Part shown: one piece after another, positions 46,748-57,737 of the stretch
How the letters are laid out: the number at the start of each line of letters is the position of its first letter
How positions within the stretch are numbered: position 1 is the first letter of the stretch
NCBI GenBank assembly: GCA_947174415.1
Contig: CAMWIW010000003.1
Location: 1 to 64,000, forward strand
DNA from: an uncultured Clostridia bacterium
GTDB lineage: Bacteria > Bacillota > Clostridia > Christensenellales > Borkfalkiaceae
Direction: 5' to 3'
Length of the DNA: 64,000 bases
Position numbers and translations under genes: made by a program
The notes under the pieces: generated by a model
What the model saw: the letters and a program-made list of their open reading frames with translations, nothing else
Databases searched by the model: none
Told to the model about the DNA's origin: nothing

Positions 46748-47868
46748 AATTAACCACTGCGGGAGAATCGCACGGCAAAGCGCTTATAGGTATTTTGGAG
46801 GGCGTGCCTTCTAACTTAAAAATCGATGAAGAAGAGATAAACCGTTATCTTGCCTTACGCCAAAGCGGTTACGGCAGAGGGGGCAGGCAGAAGATTGAAA
46901 AGGATACCGTTGAAATTATAAGCGGCGTAAGAAATAAATTTACACTCGGTAGCCCTATTTCTTTTGCGGTAAAAAATAAAGACTACGAGAATTGGCGTGA
47001 AGTTATCGCGCCTGAGGCCTGCGACACTGATAAAAGAAGGCTTACAAAAGTTCGTCCGGGGCACGCTGATCTGACAGGCGTAATCAAGTACGACCAGACC
47101 GACGCCCGCAATATTTTGGAGCGCGCAAGCGCACGGGAAACGGCTGCAAGGGTAGTTGGCGGTACGGTTACAAGGCAGTATTTAAAGGCTTTGGGAGTGG
47201 AAATTTCAGGCTACGTAAAATCTGTCGGAAACGTCGTAGACCCCCACATATATGCGTTTGAACGTCTTTCCGAGGCTAAAAAACACTCACTTTTTATGCT
47301 CGATAACGAAAAGGAGCAAGAAGCGGAAAAGCTTTTGGATAAACTCAAAGCCGACGGCGACACGGCGGGCGGAATTATAGAAATTCGCGTTAAAGGTTTA
47401 AAGAGCGGCTTCGGCAGTTGTATGCAATACTCTACAAAACTTGATGCAATTCTATGCGGCGCAATTATGAGCGTACAAGCTATTAAGGGCGTTGAAGTCG
47501 GTTTGGGCTTTGAAGCCGCTTTAAGACAAGGCAGCAAAGTTCACGACGAAATTTATTATAACGGCGGCTACTACCGAAAGACCAACAACGCGGGCGGCAT
47601 AGAGGGCGGAATGTCCAACGGGGAAGAAATCGTTCTTCGCGCCGCTATGAAACCCATTCCAACCCTTATGAGAGGTTTAAACACCGTAGATATTTCCACG
47701 AACGAACCGGCAAAAGCTGCGGGTGAGAGAAGCGACGTTGCCGCTGTATGTGCAGCCGAAATCATTCTTGAAAGCGTAGTCGCGCTTGCCCTTGCCGACG
47801 CGGTTTCCCAAAGACTTGGCGGCGATAATATGCGTGAAGTGCTGGAAAGATACCGCGCGTTGAGGTGA
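46744..47868 (+). CDS. aroC: Chorismate synthase
   Basis: TAGESHGKALIGILEGVPSNL, RPGHADLTGVIKYDQTDARNILERASARETAARV. Confidence 0.97.
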   Translation: MKLTTAGESHGKALIGILEGVPSNLKIDEEEINRYLALRQSGYGRGGRQKIEKDTVEIISGVRNKFTLGSPISFAVKNKDYENWREVIAPEACDTDKRRLTKVRPGHADLTGVIKYDQTDARNILERASARETAARVVGGTVTRQYLKALGVEISGYVKSVGNVVDPHIYAFERLSEAKKHSLFMLDNEKEQEAEKLLDKLKADGDTAGGIIEIRVKGLKSGFGSCMQYSTKLDAILCGAIMSVQAIKGVEVGLGFEAALRQGSKVHDEIYYNGGYYRKTNNAGGIEGGMSNGEEIVLRAAMKPIPTLMRGLNTVDISTNEPAKAAGERSDVAAVCAAEIILESVVALALADAVSQRLGGDNMREVLERYRALR

Positions 47869-47871
47869 TTT

Positions 47872-48930
47872 ATGCAGGATATTACAGTTAAGACCGCAAC
47901 CGTACAAAGCGTTATCCATTGCGGCGCGGGCGCGTTCGAAAGCTATGCTCACCGACTTAAAGAAAGACAGTTATTTATAGTTACGGATAGCACCGTCAAT
48001 AAGCTTTACAGTCATCTTTTAAATTCCGTTTTTGGTGAAAGTACCCCTAAATTCGTCATTGCAGCAGGTGAAAAAAGTAAAAACACGCGCAATCTTTTGG
48101 CAATTTTACAGAAAATGCTTGAAAGCGGCATGCACCGAAACTGCTGCGTAGTCGCATTCGGCGGCGGCGTGGTGGGAGATATTGCAGGGCTTGCCGCGGC
48201 GCTTTATATGCGCGGAGTTCACCTCGTTCAGATACCGACGACACTTTTGGCGCAGGTAGACAGCTCGGTGGGCGGAAAAACAGCCGTTGATATGGACGGC
48301 GTTAAGAACGTAATCGGTACTTTCTATCAGCCCGAAGAGGTAATAGCTGACCCGCGCTTTTTATCCACTTTGCCGAAGAGAGAGATAAGGTGCGGACTTG
48401 GAGAAATTATAAAACACGGTTTATTGAACGCCGAAATTTTCAAAAAACTTAAAGAGAACGAAAAGCGTCTTACAAACCTTGAATTCCTCGAAGAAGTAGT
48501 TTACAGTAATATCGCGCATAAAGCAAAAGTGGTAACCGAAGACGAGAAAGAAACTAACGGGCTTAGAAAAACCTTGAATTTGGGGCACACGACGGGGCAC
48601 GCACTCGAACTGTTGTACGGAAAACTTTCACACGGTGAATACGTCTTAATTGGTACTTATTACGAGCTTCAAATTGCGCGAAAGTACGGTATATGTGGGG
48701 GGCAATACGCTAAAGACGTTGAAAAACTTATCTGTAAAGTGCTTAAAAAAGTACCTTCGTTCGACGGTATAGAAAGAGCTGCCGACCTTGCCGTTCACGA
48801 TAAAAAGAACGATAGCGAGCTTATTTCCGTTATCGTCCCCAAATGCGAGGGAGAATGTGCGGAAATTAAGTTGAATAAAGAAGACTACAAGCAATATTTA
48901 AGGCAGATTTCTGATAATTTGAGGGGTTAA
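47872..48930 (+). CDS. aroB: 3-dehydroquinate synthase
   Basis: FGGGVVGDIAGLAAALYMRGVHLVQIPTTLLAQVDSSVGGKTAVD; LNLGHTTGHALE. Confidence 0.96.
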   Translation: MQDITVKTATVQSVIHCGAGAFESYAHRLKERQLFIVTDSTVNKLYSHLLNSVFGESTPKFVIAAGEKSKNTRNLLAILQKMLESGMHRNCCVVAFGGGVVGDIAGLAAALYMRGVHLVQIPTTLLAQVDSSVGGKTAVDMDGVKNVIGTFYQPEEVIADPRFLSTLPKREIRCGLGEIIKHGLLNAEIFKKLKENEKRLTNLEFLEEVVYSNIAHKAKVVTEDEKETNGLRKTLNLGHTTGHALELLYGKLSHGEYVLIGTYYELQIARKYGICGGQYAKDVEKLICKVLKKVPSFDGIERAADLAVHDKKNDSELISVIVPKCEGECAEIKLNKEDYKQYLRQISDNLRG

Positions 48931-48931
48931 A

Positions 48932-49738
48932 ATGACAAAGAGAAAGCTTGCGGTTATAGGCAAGGACGTTTCCAAATCCACGAGCCCGCAAATCCACAAC
49001 TTCATTTCAAGTCGTTTAAACTTAGCTGTCGAGTACAATAAAATTTCAGTTGCCGAGACCGAGTTTGAAGGGCGGATAGATGCGTTACTTGCGGCATATG
49101 ACGGGGTTAATGTAACAATTCCCTACAAATTAGCGGTTATTCCACACTTAAAAAAAGTAGAGGGCGACGCAAAAATTTTCGGTTCAGTGAATACCGTAAA
49201 CTGCGGTACGCTTACAGGGGATAATACTGACGGCTTGGGATTTATGCTTATGCTTAAAAACAGCGGCGTTACCGTCAGCGGAAAAACTGCGCTTGTTCTG
49301 GGTGCGGGCGGCGCAGGCAGAAGCGTTGCCAAAAAACTTGCAGATGCGGGCGCAAGCGTGTTCGTCTACGATAGAAACACCGAAAACTCCGCGTCTGTGG
49401 AAAAGGAGTTTCAAGGCGTGCACGCCCTGAAAGAAATAGCGGAAAAATCCTATAACTTAATAGTTAACGCGACGGGCGTGGGAATGCATAAAACCGAGGG
49501 TGTGTCTCCCGTCAGCGAAAAGCTTTTAAGCCTTTGCGAAGTTGCCGTTGATTTGATTTACGTTCCCGAAAAGAGCGAATTTCTACGCCTTGCGGAAAAA
49601 TATGGCAAAAAAATCGTTAACGGAAAAGCTATGCTTTTTTATCAGGCTTATTACGCGGACTGCATTTTCTTCGGCTTACAGCCCGACGAAGAGCAAGCCA
49701 AAAAATTATTTACCGAATTTTGCGAGGTGGAAAAATGA
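48932..49738 (+). CDS. aroE: Shikimate dehydrogenase
   Basis: VIGKDVSKSTSPQIHNF, GVNVTIPYKLAVIPH, NTVNCGTLTGDNTDGLGF. Confidence 0.95.
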   Translation: MTKRKLAVIGKDVSKSTSPQIHNFISSRLNLAVEYNKISVAETEFEGRIDALLAAYDGVNVTIPYKLAVIPHLKKVEGDAKIFGSVNTVNCGTLTGDNTDGLGFMLMLKNSGVTVSGKTALVLGAGGAGRSVAKKLADAGASVFVYDRNTENSASVEKEFQGVHALKEIAEKSYNLIVNATGVGMHKTEGVSPVSEKLLSLCEVAVDLIYVPEKSEFLRLAEKYGKKIVNGKAMLFYQAYYADCIFFGLQPDEEQAKKLFTEFCEVEK

Positions 49739-50145
49739 AATTTTTGTTTATCAATGGCGTTAACCTGAATATGACGGGCTTGCGCGAAAAAGGCGTGTAC
49801 GGTACGGCAACGCTCGAAGAAATCAATAAAGCAATTGCCGCGCATTTCAAAAACGACAAGTGCGAGTTTTATCAAAGCAATTGTGAGGGTGATATTTGCA
49901 CTAAGCTTCAACAAGCCGACTGCGACGGAATAATTTTGAATGCGGGCGCGTTCACCCATTACAGCTACGCTATTCGCGACGCAATCGCGGCAATCAATAT
50001 CCCCGTAGTGGAAGTGCATATGTCAAACGTACACGCGCGTGAGGAGTTCCGTAGCAAATCGGTTTTGTCGGAAGTATGTAAAGGCGTAATTTGCGGCTTC
50101 GGTAAAAACAGCTATATTCTTGCTGCCGAGAGCTACAAGTTATGA
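49735..50145 (+). CDS. aroQ: Type II 3-dehydroquinate dehydratase
   Basis: FLFINGVNLNMTGLREKGVYG, ILNAGAFTHYSYAIRDAI, EVHMSNVHAREEFR. Confidence 0.95.
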   Translation: MKFLFINGVNLNMTGLREKGVYGTATLEEINKAIAAHFKNDKCEFYQSNCEGDICTKLQQADCDGIILNAGAFTHYSYAIRDAIAAINIPVVEVHMSNVHAREEFRSKSVLSEVCKGVICGFGKNSYILAAESYKL

Positions 50146-50636
50146 ATATAATTCTTATGGGTATGCCTGCAAGCGGCAAAACAACCGTTGCAGGTATTTT
50201 ATGCAAAGCGTTGGGAGCAGAACTCGTGGATACGGACGCACTCGTCGTTGAAAAGCACGGCGAGATTAATAAAATTTTTGAAAAGTTCGGGGAAGAGCGT
50301 TTCCGTGATCTTGAAAGTGCGGCTGTTGAATATGCTTCAAATAAACAAGACGCCGTAATATCCACAGGCGGCGGCTGCGTTCTGCGCAAGGAAAACGTAG
50401 AAAGATTGCAAAAAAGCGGTAAAATAATTTTTTTGCGCACTTCTTTAAATGAACTTTTGAAAAGAACGGAGGGCGACGGAGCTCGCCCCCTCTTAAAGGG
50501 TGAAAGGGAAGAGCGTCTTAAAAGTCTGCTTGCCGCGCGCACTCCTCTATACGAAAGTGCGGCGGACTTTACCGTCGATACGGACGGGCTTACGCCCAAG
50601 GGAATTGTAAATAAAATTACGGAGTTTTTAAAATGA
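50142..50636 (+). CDS. aroK: Shikimate kinase
   Basis: IILMGMPASGKTTVAGILCKAL, DTDALVVEKHGEINKIFEKFGEERFRDLE, ISTGGGCVLR. Confidence 0.94.
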   Translation: MNIILMGMPASGKTTVAGILCKALGAELVDTDALVVEKHGEINKIFEKFGEERFRDLESAAVEYASNKQDAVISTGGGCVLRKENVERLQKSGKIIFLRTSLNELLKRTEGDGARPLLKGEREERLKSLLAARTPLYESAADFTVDTDGLTPKGIVNKITEFLK

Positions 50637-51358
50637 AAACAGCTCTTATAACGGGCGGAACTAAGGGAATAGGCAAGGCGGTTGCTCTTGCCTTTTTGGA
50701 GCGCGGTTACGAAGTGGTTTTAAATTATTGCCACAACGAAAGAAGCGCGCTTGCCACTCAGGAAGAGTTCAATATGTTGGGCTACTGCCCAGTGCTCTTG
50801 CGTGCAGACGTTTCGGACGAGTCTCAGGTCAAGGCTATGTTTAAAGAGTTTTTCTCTATCTACGAAAAGCTCGACGTGCTCGTCAACAACGCGGGCGTAT
50901 CGCTTATAAAAGTTATTCAGGATACCACCCCGCAGGATTGGAATAAAATCTTCGACGTAAACGTAAAGGGCACGTACCTTTGTTGCCGCGAAGTAGTTGA
51001 CAAAATGATTTTTTTGGGCGGCGGGTCTATCGTTAACGTCGCGTCCGTATGGGGAGAAGTCGGCGCAAGCTGCGAGGTGGCTTATTCCGCTTCTAAAGGT
51101 GCGGTTATTGCCTTTACCAAAGCGCTTGCAAAAGAGCTTGCACCCTCAAACGTCCGCGTAAATTGCGTTTCTCCGGGCGTTATCGATACACAAATGAATT
51201 CTCACCTTTCGGGCGGGGAATTGGAAGAGCTTATCTCGTCTATCCCTATGGAACGAATAGGCACGCCCGCAGAGGTTGCGGAAGCTTGCGTGTTTCTTGC
51301 GGAGAGCTCATACGTAACGGGCGAGGTGTTGTCCGTCGGCGGCGGCTTCGGCAAATAG
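50633..51358 (+). CDS. fabG: SDR-family 3-oxoacyl-ACP reductase-like protein
   Basis: ALITGGTKGIGKAVALAFLERGYEVVLNY, NNAGVS, YSASKGAV. Confidence 0.85.
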   Translation: MKTALITGGTKGIGKAVALAFLERGYEVVLNYCHNERSALATQEEFNMLGYCPVLLRADVSDESQVKAMFKEFFSIYEKLDVLVNNAGVSLIKVIQDTTPQDWNKIFDVNVKGTYLCCREVVDKMIFLGGGSIVNVASVWGEVGASCEVAYSASKGAVIAFTKALAKELAPSNVRVNCVSPGVIDTQMNSHLSGGELEELISSIPMERIGTPAEVAEACVFLAESSYVTGEVLSVGGGFGK

Positions 51359-51458
51359 AACCGCATATAGTTTTGAACTTGTAACACGTATTTTCATTAT
51401 TTTTTACAAAAAAAAGTAATTTTGAAAAAATTTTCGTATTACTTTATCGGGGGCGGAA

Positions 51459-52475
51459 ATGACTTTAAAAGACAGAACTTACGCCATAGAAGACGCGTTT
51501 TTATCACTCTATGCGTGTAAATCTAAAAATACTCTCGGCCGCGACAGGGAAGAAGAACCTTGCGCTATGCGAACCGAGTTTCAGCGCGACAGGGACAGAA
51601 TAATATACTGTAAAGCTTTCAGACGGTTAAAAAATAAGACGCAAGTCTTTTTTTCACCCGAAGGCGACCACTACATAACGCGGCTTACTCACACCTTGGA
51701 CGTATCGCAGATTGCAAGGAGCATCGCCCGTACACTTTCCCTCAACGAGGACTTGGCGGAGGCTATTGCTCTCGGGCACGATTTGGGACATACTCCTTTC
51801 GGGCACAGCGGCGAACGAATTTTGGACAAGCTCGTGCCGACGGGCTTCAAGCATAACGAACAGTCGGTAAGAGTGGTGGAAGTTCTCGAAAAGGACGGCA
51901 ACGGACTGAACCTTACCAAGGAAGTAAGGGACGGCATATTACATCACCCCAAAAGCGGAAACCCTTCAACTTTGGAAGGCAGGTGCGTTTCCCTTGCCGA
52001 CAGGGTAGCGTATATAAACCACGATTTGGACGACGCAATCCGTGCGGGAATTTTAAAGTCAAACGACATTCCAGAAGATATACGCGCAATCCTCGGCAAC
52101 TCTTCAAGAGAGAGAATTAACACCGCGATTTCCTCGATATACCGAAATTCAGTCGGTAAAAACTTCGTTAAAATGGAAGCGGAAGTTGAAGACGCGAGCG
52201 AAAGGCTACGGGAGTTTATGTTCGATAAAGTTTACTTTTCGCCGACTGCAAAAGGCGAAGAGGAAAAGGCGGAAAGAATGTTGACGGAAACGTACCGCTT
52301 TTTTGTTAAGAACCCCGACAAACTCCCCCAAGGCTATCTTAAACTTTTGGATAAATTCAGCAAAGAGCAAGTAGTTTGCGACTATCTGTCCTCTATGACC
52401 GACAGATACGCCGTATATACTTTCAACAAAATTTTCGTGCCGAAAGGCTGGACTTTTATCGACGAAGGCAACTGA
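51459..52475 (+). CDS. dgt: dGTP triphosphohydrolase-like HD protein
   Basis: DRDRIIYCKAFRRLKNKTQVF, RLTHTLDVSQIARSIAR, AIALGHDLGHTPFGHSGE. Confidence 0.93.
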   Translation: MTLKDRTYAIEDAFLSLYACKSKNTLGRDREEEPCAMRTEFQRDRDRIIYCKAFRRLKNKTQVFFSPEGDHYITRLTHTLDVSQIARSIARTLSLNEDLAEAIALGHDLGHTPFGHSGERILDKLVPTGFKHNEQSVRVVEVLEKDGNGLNLTKEVRDGILHHPKSGNPSTLEGRCVSLADRVAYINHDLDDAIRAGILKSNDIPEDIRAILGNSSRERINTAISSIYRNSVGKNFVKMEAEVEDASERLREFMFDKVYFSPTAKGEEEKAERMLTETYRFFVKNPDKLPQGYLKLLDKFSKEQVVCDYLSSMTDRYAVYTFNKIFVPKGWTFIDEGN

Positions 52476-52489
52476 TTTGCCAGGCAATT

Positions 52490-52516
52490 AAGATACAAGG
52501 TTAAGCGGAACGCTTA
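52490..52516 (+). repeat. Dispersed hairpin repeat, copy B
   Basis: AAGATACAAGGTTAAGCGGAACGCTTA (24/27 identical to copy A). Confidence 0.75.
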
Positions 52517-52555
52517 GTTTGACTTGTAACAAGTCGGTCAAGTGCGACGATAAAT

Positions 52556-52583
52556 AAGAAACTTTGATTAAACGGAACGTTTA
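52556..52583 (+). repeat. Dispersed hairpin repeat, copy C (overlaps dnaG start codon)
   Basis: AAGAAACTTTGATTAAACGGAACGTTTA; TAAACG-GAA-CGTTTA with compensatory change versus copies A/B. Confidence 0.7.
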
Positions 52584-54373
52584 TGGCGGGCGAGTTAAAA
52601 GAGTTTTTAACAACTTTAAAAGAAAAACTGAATATAATAGAAGTTGCGGGAAACTACGTAAGCCTTGAACGCCGTGGCGGTAACTGGTGGGCGTGTTGCC
52701 CCTTTCACCACGAGAAAACCCCGTCTTTTGCCATTAACGAAACCGACCAGTTCTATCACTGCTTCGGTTGCGGCGAATCGGGCGACGTTATAAAGTTCGT
52801 GCAGAATATGGAGAATATCGAGTTTATGGACGCGGTTAAACTCCTTGCCGAGCGCGCCAATTTGCAAGTTCCCCAAACGGGCTTTGACAGTCAGCAAACG
52901 GTTGAATTAAAGCGTAAAAAGGACGCTATACTCAAAATTTTGAACGATTGCGCTCACTTTTACCTGAACAATCTCAACTCGGGCAAAGCCGACGCTCACG
53001 TAGAATATATATTAAAACGCCAGATACCGTCTAATATAGTCCGCAAGTTCGGATTGGGCGCAAGCCTTAACTTTTACGATTTGCCGAAATACCTTCTCTC
53101 AAAAGGTTACGACAGACAGGATATGATAGACAGCGGCGCTATCAACGAAGCGGACGGTAAGCTTCTCGACGCGCAAGGCGGCAGATTAATCTATCCGATA
53201 ATTAACGCCATGGACGAGGTTATCGCATTTGGCGGCAGAGTTCTCAAAAAGACGGATTTCGGTAAGTATAAAAACACAAAAGAAACTTTGGTTTTCAACA
53301 AAAGCAAGACCCTTTACAATATAAACCTTTTAAAAAAGTTAAAGAAAGAGCAAACTATAAATGAGGTAATTATAGTCGAAGGGTATATGGATACCCTTTC
53401 ACTGTATCAGGCGGGCTTTAAAAACGTGGTTGCAAGTATGGGCACTTCCCTCACGCAGGATCAGGCTCGGCTTTTAAAAAGATACACGGAAAACGTTTTA
53501 ATAAGCTACGACGGCGATTCCGCGGGTCAGAAAGCTAATATGCGCGGGCTTGACGTTTTAAAGAGTAACGGCTTAAACGTAAAAGTAGTTCCTTTGACCG
53601 ACGGGCTCGACCCCGACGATATGATTAAACAGAAAGGTGCGGCGGCTTATCAGCGTTGCCTTGACAACTCTTTGCCGCTCATAGATTATAAGTTAGCGTC
53701 CGTCGGACGCGGCTTCGATTTATCGAAAACGGACGATAAAAGAAAGTTCGTCCAAGAAGCGATAAAAATTATAAAAACCGCGGACAGTGCGGCAGAGCAG
53801 GAAGATTTATTAAAGTCTTTAAGCGAAAAAACGGGTATTTCATATGAAAGTCTGAACCGCGACCTACGCTCAGAGCCAAAAGTTGAAGCTCCCGTTCCAA
53901 AACCCGTGGAAAGAAAGGACAATTCCTCTATGCAGGACAGGGCGTCAAGGTTTGTAATTGCGGCGTTTCTGTTCGGCTCGAAAATCGCAAAGGGAGAGGA
54001 CATTTCACAAATCCGCTTTTTGAACGGCGTACACGATATTATCGCGAAATACATTTTTTCAAAACAGTTTTTGGAAGAAAGAATACAGCCTTCCGAACTT
54101 TTCGAGTTCTTTGACGAGGGTACGGAAGAATATACCGAACTTACTAAAATTCTTGACTATTGCGACGGCAACGCCTTACAGGGCGAAGTTGCGGCAAAAT
54201 ATTTCAAGGACTGCGTAAAAACTTTAAAAATAGCAGAAGTCAACGCCGAAATCGTCAGCGTACAGTCCCGAATAGCTAACGAAACGGACGGTGAAACGCG
54301 CAAAGTACTTACAGAAAAATTACAAACACTAATTAACAAACAGAAAAAAATCAAACGCGGAGAGCAAGAATGA
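52583..54373 (+). CDS. dnaG: DNA primase
   Basis: [35 protein letters not shown] zinc finger; [23 protein letters not shown]. Confidence 0.97.
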   Translation: MAGELKEFLTTLKEKLNIIEVAGNYVSLERRGGNWWACCPFHHEKTPSFAINETDQFYHCFGCGESGDVIKFVQNMENIEFMDAVKLLAERANLQVPQTGFDSQQTVELKRKKDAILKILNDCAHFYLNNLNSGKADAHVEYILKRQIPSNIVRKFGLGASLNFYDLPKYLLSKGYDRQDMIDSGAINEADGKLLDAQGGRLIYPIINAMDEVIAFGGRVLKKTDFGKYKNTKETLVFNKSKTLYNINLLKKLKKEQTINEVIIVEGYMDTLSLYQAGFKNVVASMGTSLTQDQARLLKRYTENVLISYDGDSAGQKANMRGLDVLKSNGLNVKVVPLTDGLDPDDMIKQKGAAAYQRCLDNSLPLIDYKLASVGRGFDLSKTDDKRKFVQEAIKIIKTADSAAEQEDLLKSLSEKTGISYESLNRDLRSEPKVEAPVPKPVERKDNSSMQDRASRFVIAAFLFGSKIAKGEDISQIRFLNGVHDIIAKYIFSKQFLEERIQPSELFEFFDEGTEEYTELTKILDYCDGNALQGEVAAKYFKDCVKTLKIAEVNAEIVSVQSRIANETDGETRKVLTEKLQTLINKQKKIKRGEQE

Positions 54374-55431
54374 ATTTAACCGAACAAAAATTAGGCGAAA
54401 TTTTAAAGCATATAATCGATACTTACGGCGCGAAAGGCTCTATTACAACCAACACGCTTTGCGATATTATGGAAAAGTATGAAACGACCCCCGCACAAAT
54501 GGACTACGTCTATAAGTCCATTGCGGAGGCAAGCATACAGATTATCGACGAGGCTGAGCGTGATAAAGAGCTTTATGAGCAAGCCCTGTCCGACATCGGT
54601 CTTGACGACCCCGTAAAGATGTATTTAAAGGACATCGGCAGAGTATCTCTTTTGTCCTCCGACGACGAGATAGAGCTTGCCCGCAGAATGCAGGAAGAGG
54701 GGGACGAGGAAGCTAAAAGGCAGCTTTCCGAGGCGAATTTAAGGCTCGTCGTTTCAATCGCAAAAAGATACGTCGGACGCGGAATGTTATTCCTTGACTT
54801 AATTCAGGAAGGCAACCTCGGACTTATGAAAGCCGTTGAAAAGTTCGACTATCAGAAAGGCTTTAAATTCTCGACCTACGCAACTTGGTGGATAAGGCAA
54901 GCTATAACGAGGGCTATTGCGGATCAGGCAAGAACTATCCGTATTCCCGTGCATATGGTTGAAACCATAAATAAGCTTACCCGCGTTTCGAGAATTTTAT
55001 TGCAAAAACTCGGCAGAGAACCGACCCCCGCGGAAATCGCAAAGGAAATGGGCATCAGCGAAGAGCGCGTTTGTGAAATTCAGAAAATCGCGCAAGACCC
55101 CGTTTCTTTGGAAACGCCTATCGGCGAGGAGGAGGACAGCCACCTCGGCGACTTCATAGAGGACGTTACGACCGCAACCCCGTCGGACAGCGTTTCGACT
55201 ACTATGCTTAAAGAAACTCTTTTGGGCGTTTTAAACAGCTTAACCCCGCGTGAAGAAAAGGTTTTGCGCCTCCGTTACGGCGTTGACGACGGCAGACCCC
55301 GCACCTTGGAAGAGGTCGGCAAGGAGTTCAACGTAACCCGTGAAAGAATAAGACAGATAGAGGCAAAGGCTTTAAGAAAGCTTCGCCACCCGTCGCGTTC
55401 CAAGCACTTGAAAGATTTCCTCGATACCTGA
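54370..55431 (+). CDS. rpoD: RNA polymerase primary sigma factor
   Basis: [83 protein letters not shown]. Confidence 0.97.
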   Translation: MNLTEQKLGEILKHIIDTYGAKGSITTNTLCDIMEKYETTPAQMDYVYKSIAEASIQIIDEAERDKELYEQALSDIGLDDPVKMYLKDIGRVSLLSSDDEIELARRMQEEGDEEAKRQLSEANLRLVVSIAKRYVGRGMLFLDLIQEGNLGLMKAVEKFDYQKGFKFSTYATWWIRQAITRAIADQARTIRIPVHMVETINKLTRVSRILLQKLGREPTPAEIAKEMGISEERVCEIQKIAQDPVSLETPIGEEEDSHLGDFIEDVTTATPSDSVSTTMLKETLLGVLNSLTPREEKVLRLRYGVDDGRPRTLEEVGKEFNVTRERIRQIEAKALRKLRHPSRSKHLKDFLDT

Positions 55432-56072
55432 TGGACAGAATTAGTAAACTTTGCTCTTATCTCGACAAATGCACGACCTTTGCGGACGTTGGTTGCGACC
55501 ACGGCTACTGTACGCGCTATATGCTTAAAAACGGCTTGTGCGAAAGTGCGGTTATCACGGATATCAGCGCAAAGTGTTTGAATAAAGCCGAAAACTTGCT
55601 TTTAGGATATATAGAAAAAGGCGTCGTTTCTTCGGTCTGTTGCAACGGGCTTGAAGGCGTAAGCGAGGATACCGAGCAGGTTTTAATCGCCGGAATGGGC
55701 GGGGACGAGATATTAAGTATATTCAAAAACTCGTTTATACCACGAAACTTCGTTTTGCAACCTATGAAAAACGTTCGTGCCGTGAGGGAATATCTCTTAT
55801 CGAACTATGCGGAAATTACGTTGGACGAGCCGTTTGAAAGCGGCGGAAAGTTTTACTTCGTAATTAAGGGTAAAAGGGTTGGCGTTCCAAGCAAATACGG
55901 CGAAAGTCAGCTTGAATTCGGTTTGAATTTATTGGGTATAACCACAAAAAAATATATTTTTGCGGAAATAATTAAAAAACGCGCGTATCTTGAAAGGAAT
56001 TTAAACGAAGAAACGCGTTCGAAAATAGAAGAAGAAGTTCGTTTTATGGAGGGCGTATTGAATGAAAATTGA
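55431..56072 (+). CDS. trmK: tRNA (adenine22-N1)-methyltransferase TrmK family
   Basis: FADVGCDHGYCTRYMLKNGLCESAVITDIS; ALIAGMGG-like VLIAGMGGDEI; downstream of rpoD. Confidence 0.92.
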   Translation: MDRISKLCSYLDKCTTFADVGCDHGYCTRYMLKNGLCESAVITDISAKCLNKAENLLLGYIEKGVVSSVCCNGLEGVSEDTEQVLIAGMGGDEILSIFKNSFIPRNFVLQPMKNVRAVREYLLSNYAEITLDEPFESGGKFYFVIKGKRVGVPSKYGESQLEFGLNLLGITTKKYIFAEIIKKRAYLERNLNEETRSKIEEEVRFMEGVLNEN

Positions 56073-56850
56073 AGATATTTTCTCACTTTTGGAAAAAGAA
56101 GTCGCGCCCGTTAGTTTGTCCGACGAGTTTTGCGGCAAGTACAAGATGTACGATAACAGCGGAATAATAATAAATTGCGGCAATGAGGTTACAGGCGCGC
56201 TGTTTTCTCTCGACCTCACGGTAAAGGCGGTTGAAAGGGCAAAAACCCTCGGATTTAATCTTATAGTAACTCACCACCCCGCAATCTACGGCGGAATTTC
56301 CAAATTCGACTTAACGGCAGACCCGCAGGCGCAGGCACTTGCCGAGTGTATGAAAAACGGAATTTCGGTGATTTCCATGCACCTTAATTTCGACGGCGCG
56401 CCGCAAGGTATTGACCGTTTTCTTTGCCGTGGATTGGGCGGCGATAAAGCGGAAATCTCCGCGCCGTTATCGAACGGCGGTTACGGTAGAGTTTATCCCG
56501 TCGCGCCTACCGATTTTAAAAACTTCGTACAAAACGTAAAAAAAGAATTTTCGACGGACAGGGTTTTAGCCTACGGCGAAGATAATAAAAAAGTAAGCCG
56601 CGTCGCCTCGTTCTGCGGAGCGGGCTGCGACGAGCATAACATCGATTTTGCCGTGAACGGTAAGGCGGACGTTTTCGTATCGGCGGATATGAAGCACCAC
56701 GAAATCCTTGCCCTCACCCAAAGGGGGATTGCCGTAATAGTTCTTACGCACTACGCTTCTGAAAATTACGGTTTTGAAAAAATTTATCTTAATATCAAAG
56801 ACGGACTTAAAGTAAAGTCGGAGTATTTCACCGACGCAAGCTTGCTTTAA
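56062..56850 (+). CDS. Nif3-like dinuclear metal centre protein
   Basis: YDNSGIIINCG, LIVTHHPAIYGG, CGAGCDE. Confidence 0.92.
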   Translation: MKIEDIFSLLEKEVAPVSLSDEFCGKYKMYDNSGIIINCGNEVTGALFSLDLTVKAVERAKTLGFNLIVTHHPAIYGGISKFDLTADPQAQALAECMKNGISVISMHLNFDGAPQGIDRFLCRGLGGDKAEISAPLSNGGYGRVYPVAPTDFKNFVQNVKKEFSTDRVLAYGEDNKKVSRVASFCGAGCDEHNIDFAVNGKADVFVSADMKHHEILALTQRGIAVIVLTHYASENYGFEKIYLNIKDGLKVKSEYFTDASLL

Positions 56851-56867
56851 ATCCTAAGGAGAATAAT

Positions 56868-57569
56868 ATGACGCAGGTTGAAAAACTTTTAAAGTATCAG
56901 GAAACGGACGAAAAGCTTTTAAAGCTTGAGCGTGATTTGGGCAATTCGGACGAAAGAAAGAACTTCGTTCAGGCAAAATCGTTCCTGACGAAAGCTCCCG
57001 AAAAGCTTGACGCTTTGGAGGCAAAGGCAGTTGAACTTGCCGCCCTCGTTTCAGAGCTTAACAAAAAGTACCAGGAAATCGCGGAAACACTTTCCGATTT
57101 CGACCATATCGACGAAATGGTTGACGGCGGTGCGGATATTTCGTTCTATAAGAAAAACGTTACCCAAATATCCGACAGATTAAAGTCCATTAAGTCGGAA
57201 GTGGCTTCACTTACCAAAGCCGTTAAAGAGGCGGACGAAGAATATCAGCAAATGAAGAAAAAGACGATTGATATGCAAAAGCAGTATACGGAATCGTCTG
57301 AGGCGTACAAAAAGCTGAAAGAAAGCTTGCAAGGCGAAGCTTTAACCGTAAAAAAAGAGCTTGACGCATTACAAAAGGGCATCGAGCCCGAAGCAATGAA
57401 AAAATACGAAGTCAAGCGCAGTGAACGGATATTTCCCATTCTTTGCGCCGAAAACGGCGGAAGGTGCTCCAAGTGCGGCAGCGAGCTGTCCCTTGCCGAC
57501 AAGGAAAAAATTTCTTCGGGCAGTATAGTCGAGTGCGATAACTGCCACAGAATACTTTATAAGGGTTAG
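56868..57569 (+). CDS. C4-type zinc ribbon coiled-coil protein
   Basis: Long coiled coil; C-terminal GGRCSKCGSELSLADKEKISSGSIVECDNCHRILY. Confidence 0.9.
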   Translation: MTQVEKLLKYQETDEKLLKLERDLGNSDERKNFVQAKSFLTKAPEKLDALEAKAVELAALVSELNKKYQEIAETLSDFDHIDEMVDGGADISFYKKNVTQISDRLKSIKSEVASLTKAVKEADEEYQQMKKKTIDMQKQYTESSEAYKKLKESLQGEALTVKKELDALQKGIEPEAMKKYEVKRSERIFPILCAENGGRCSKCGSELSLADKEKISSGSIVECDNCHRILYKG

Positions 57570-57605
57570 TTTTAGTGCAATTTGCACAAAAATTAAATAC
57601 AAGTA

Positions 57606-57634
57606 TTGACAAATTTCGACGTTTATGTTATCTT
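57606..57634 (+). promoter_or_regulatory. Promoter of structured leader
   Basis: TTGACA - 17 nt - TATCTT. Confidence 0.75.
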
Positions 57635-57640
57635 ATAGTT

Positions 57641-57737
57641 CCTCTCTGACGAGGGGGCTATTCATACGGCGGTAAAGCTGTTAATAATAGGGGAAAAAGT
57701 AAACCCGTCGGAAAGTGATTCCGACGGGTTTTACTTT
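57641..57737 (+). ncRNA. Structured leader RNA ending in a terminator-like hairpin (riboswitch-like attenuator candidate)
   Basis: CCTC..GAGG hairpin, CTATT..CGGC-ggtaaa-GCTG..AATAG hairpin, then CCCGTCGGAA-agtga-TTCCGACGGG TTTTACTTT before the SGNH gene. Confidence 0.5.
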
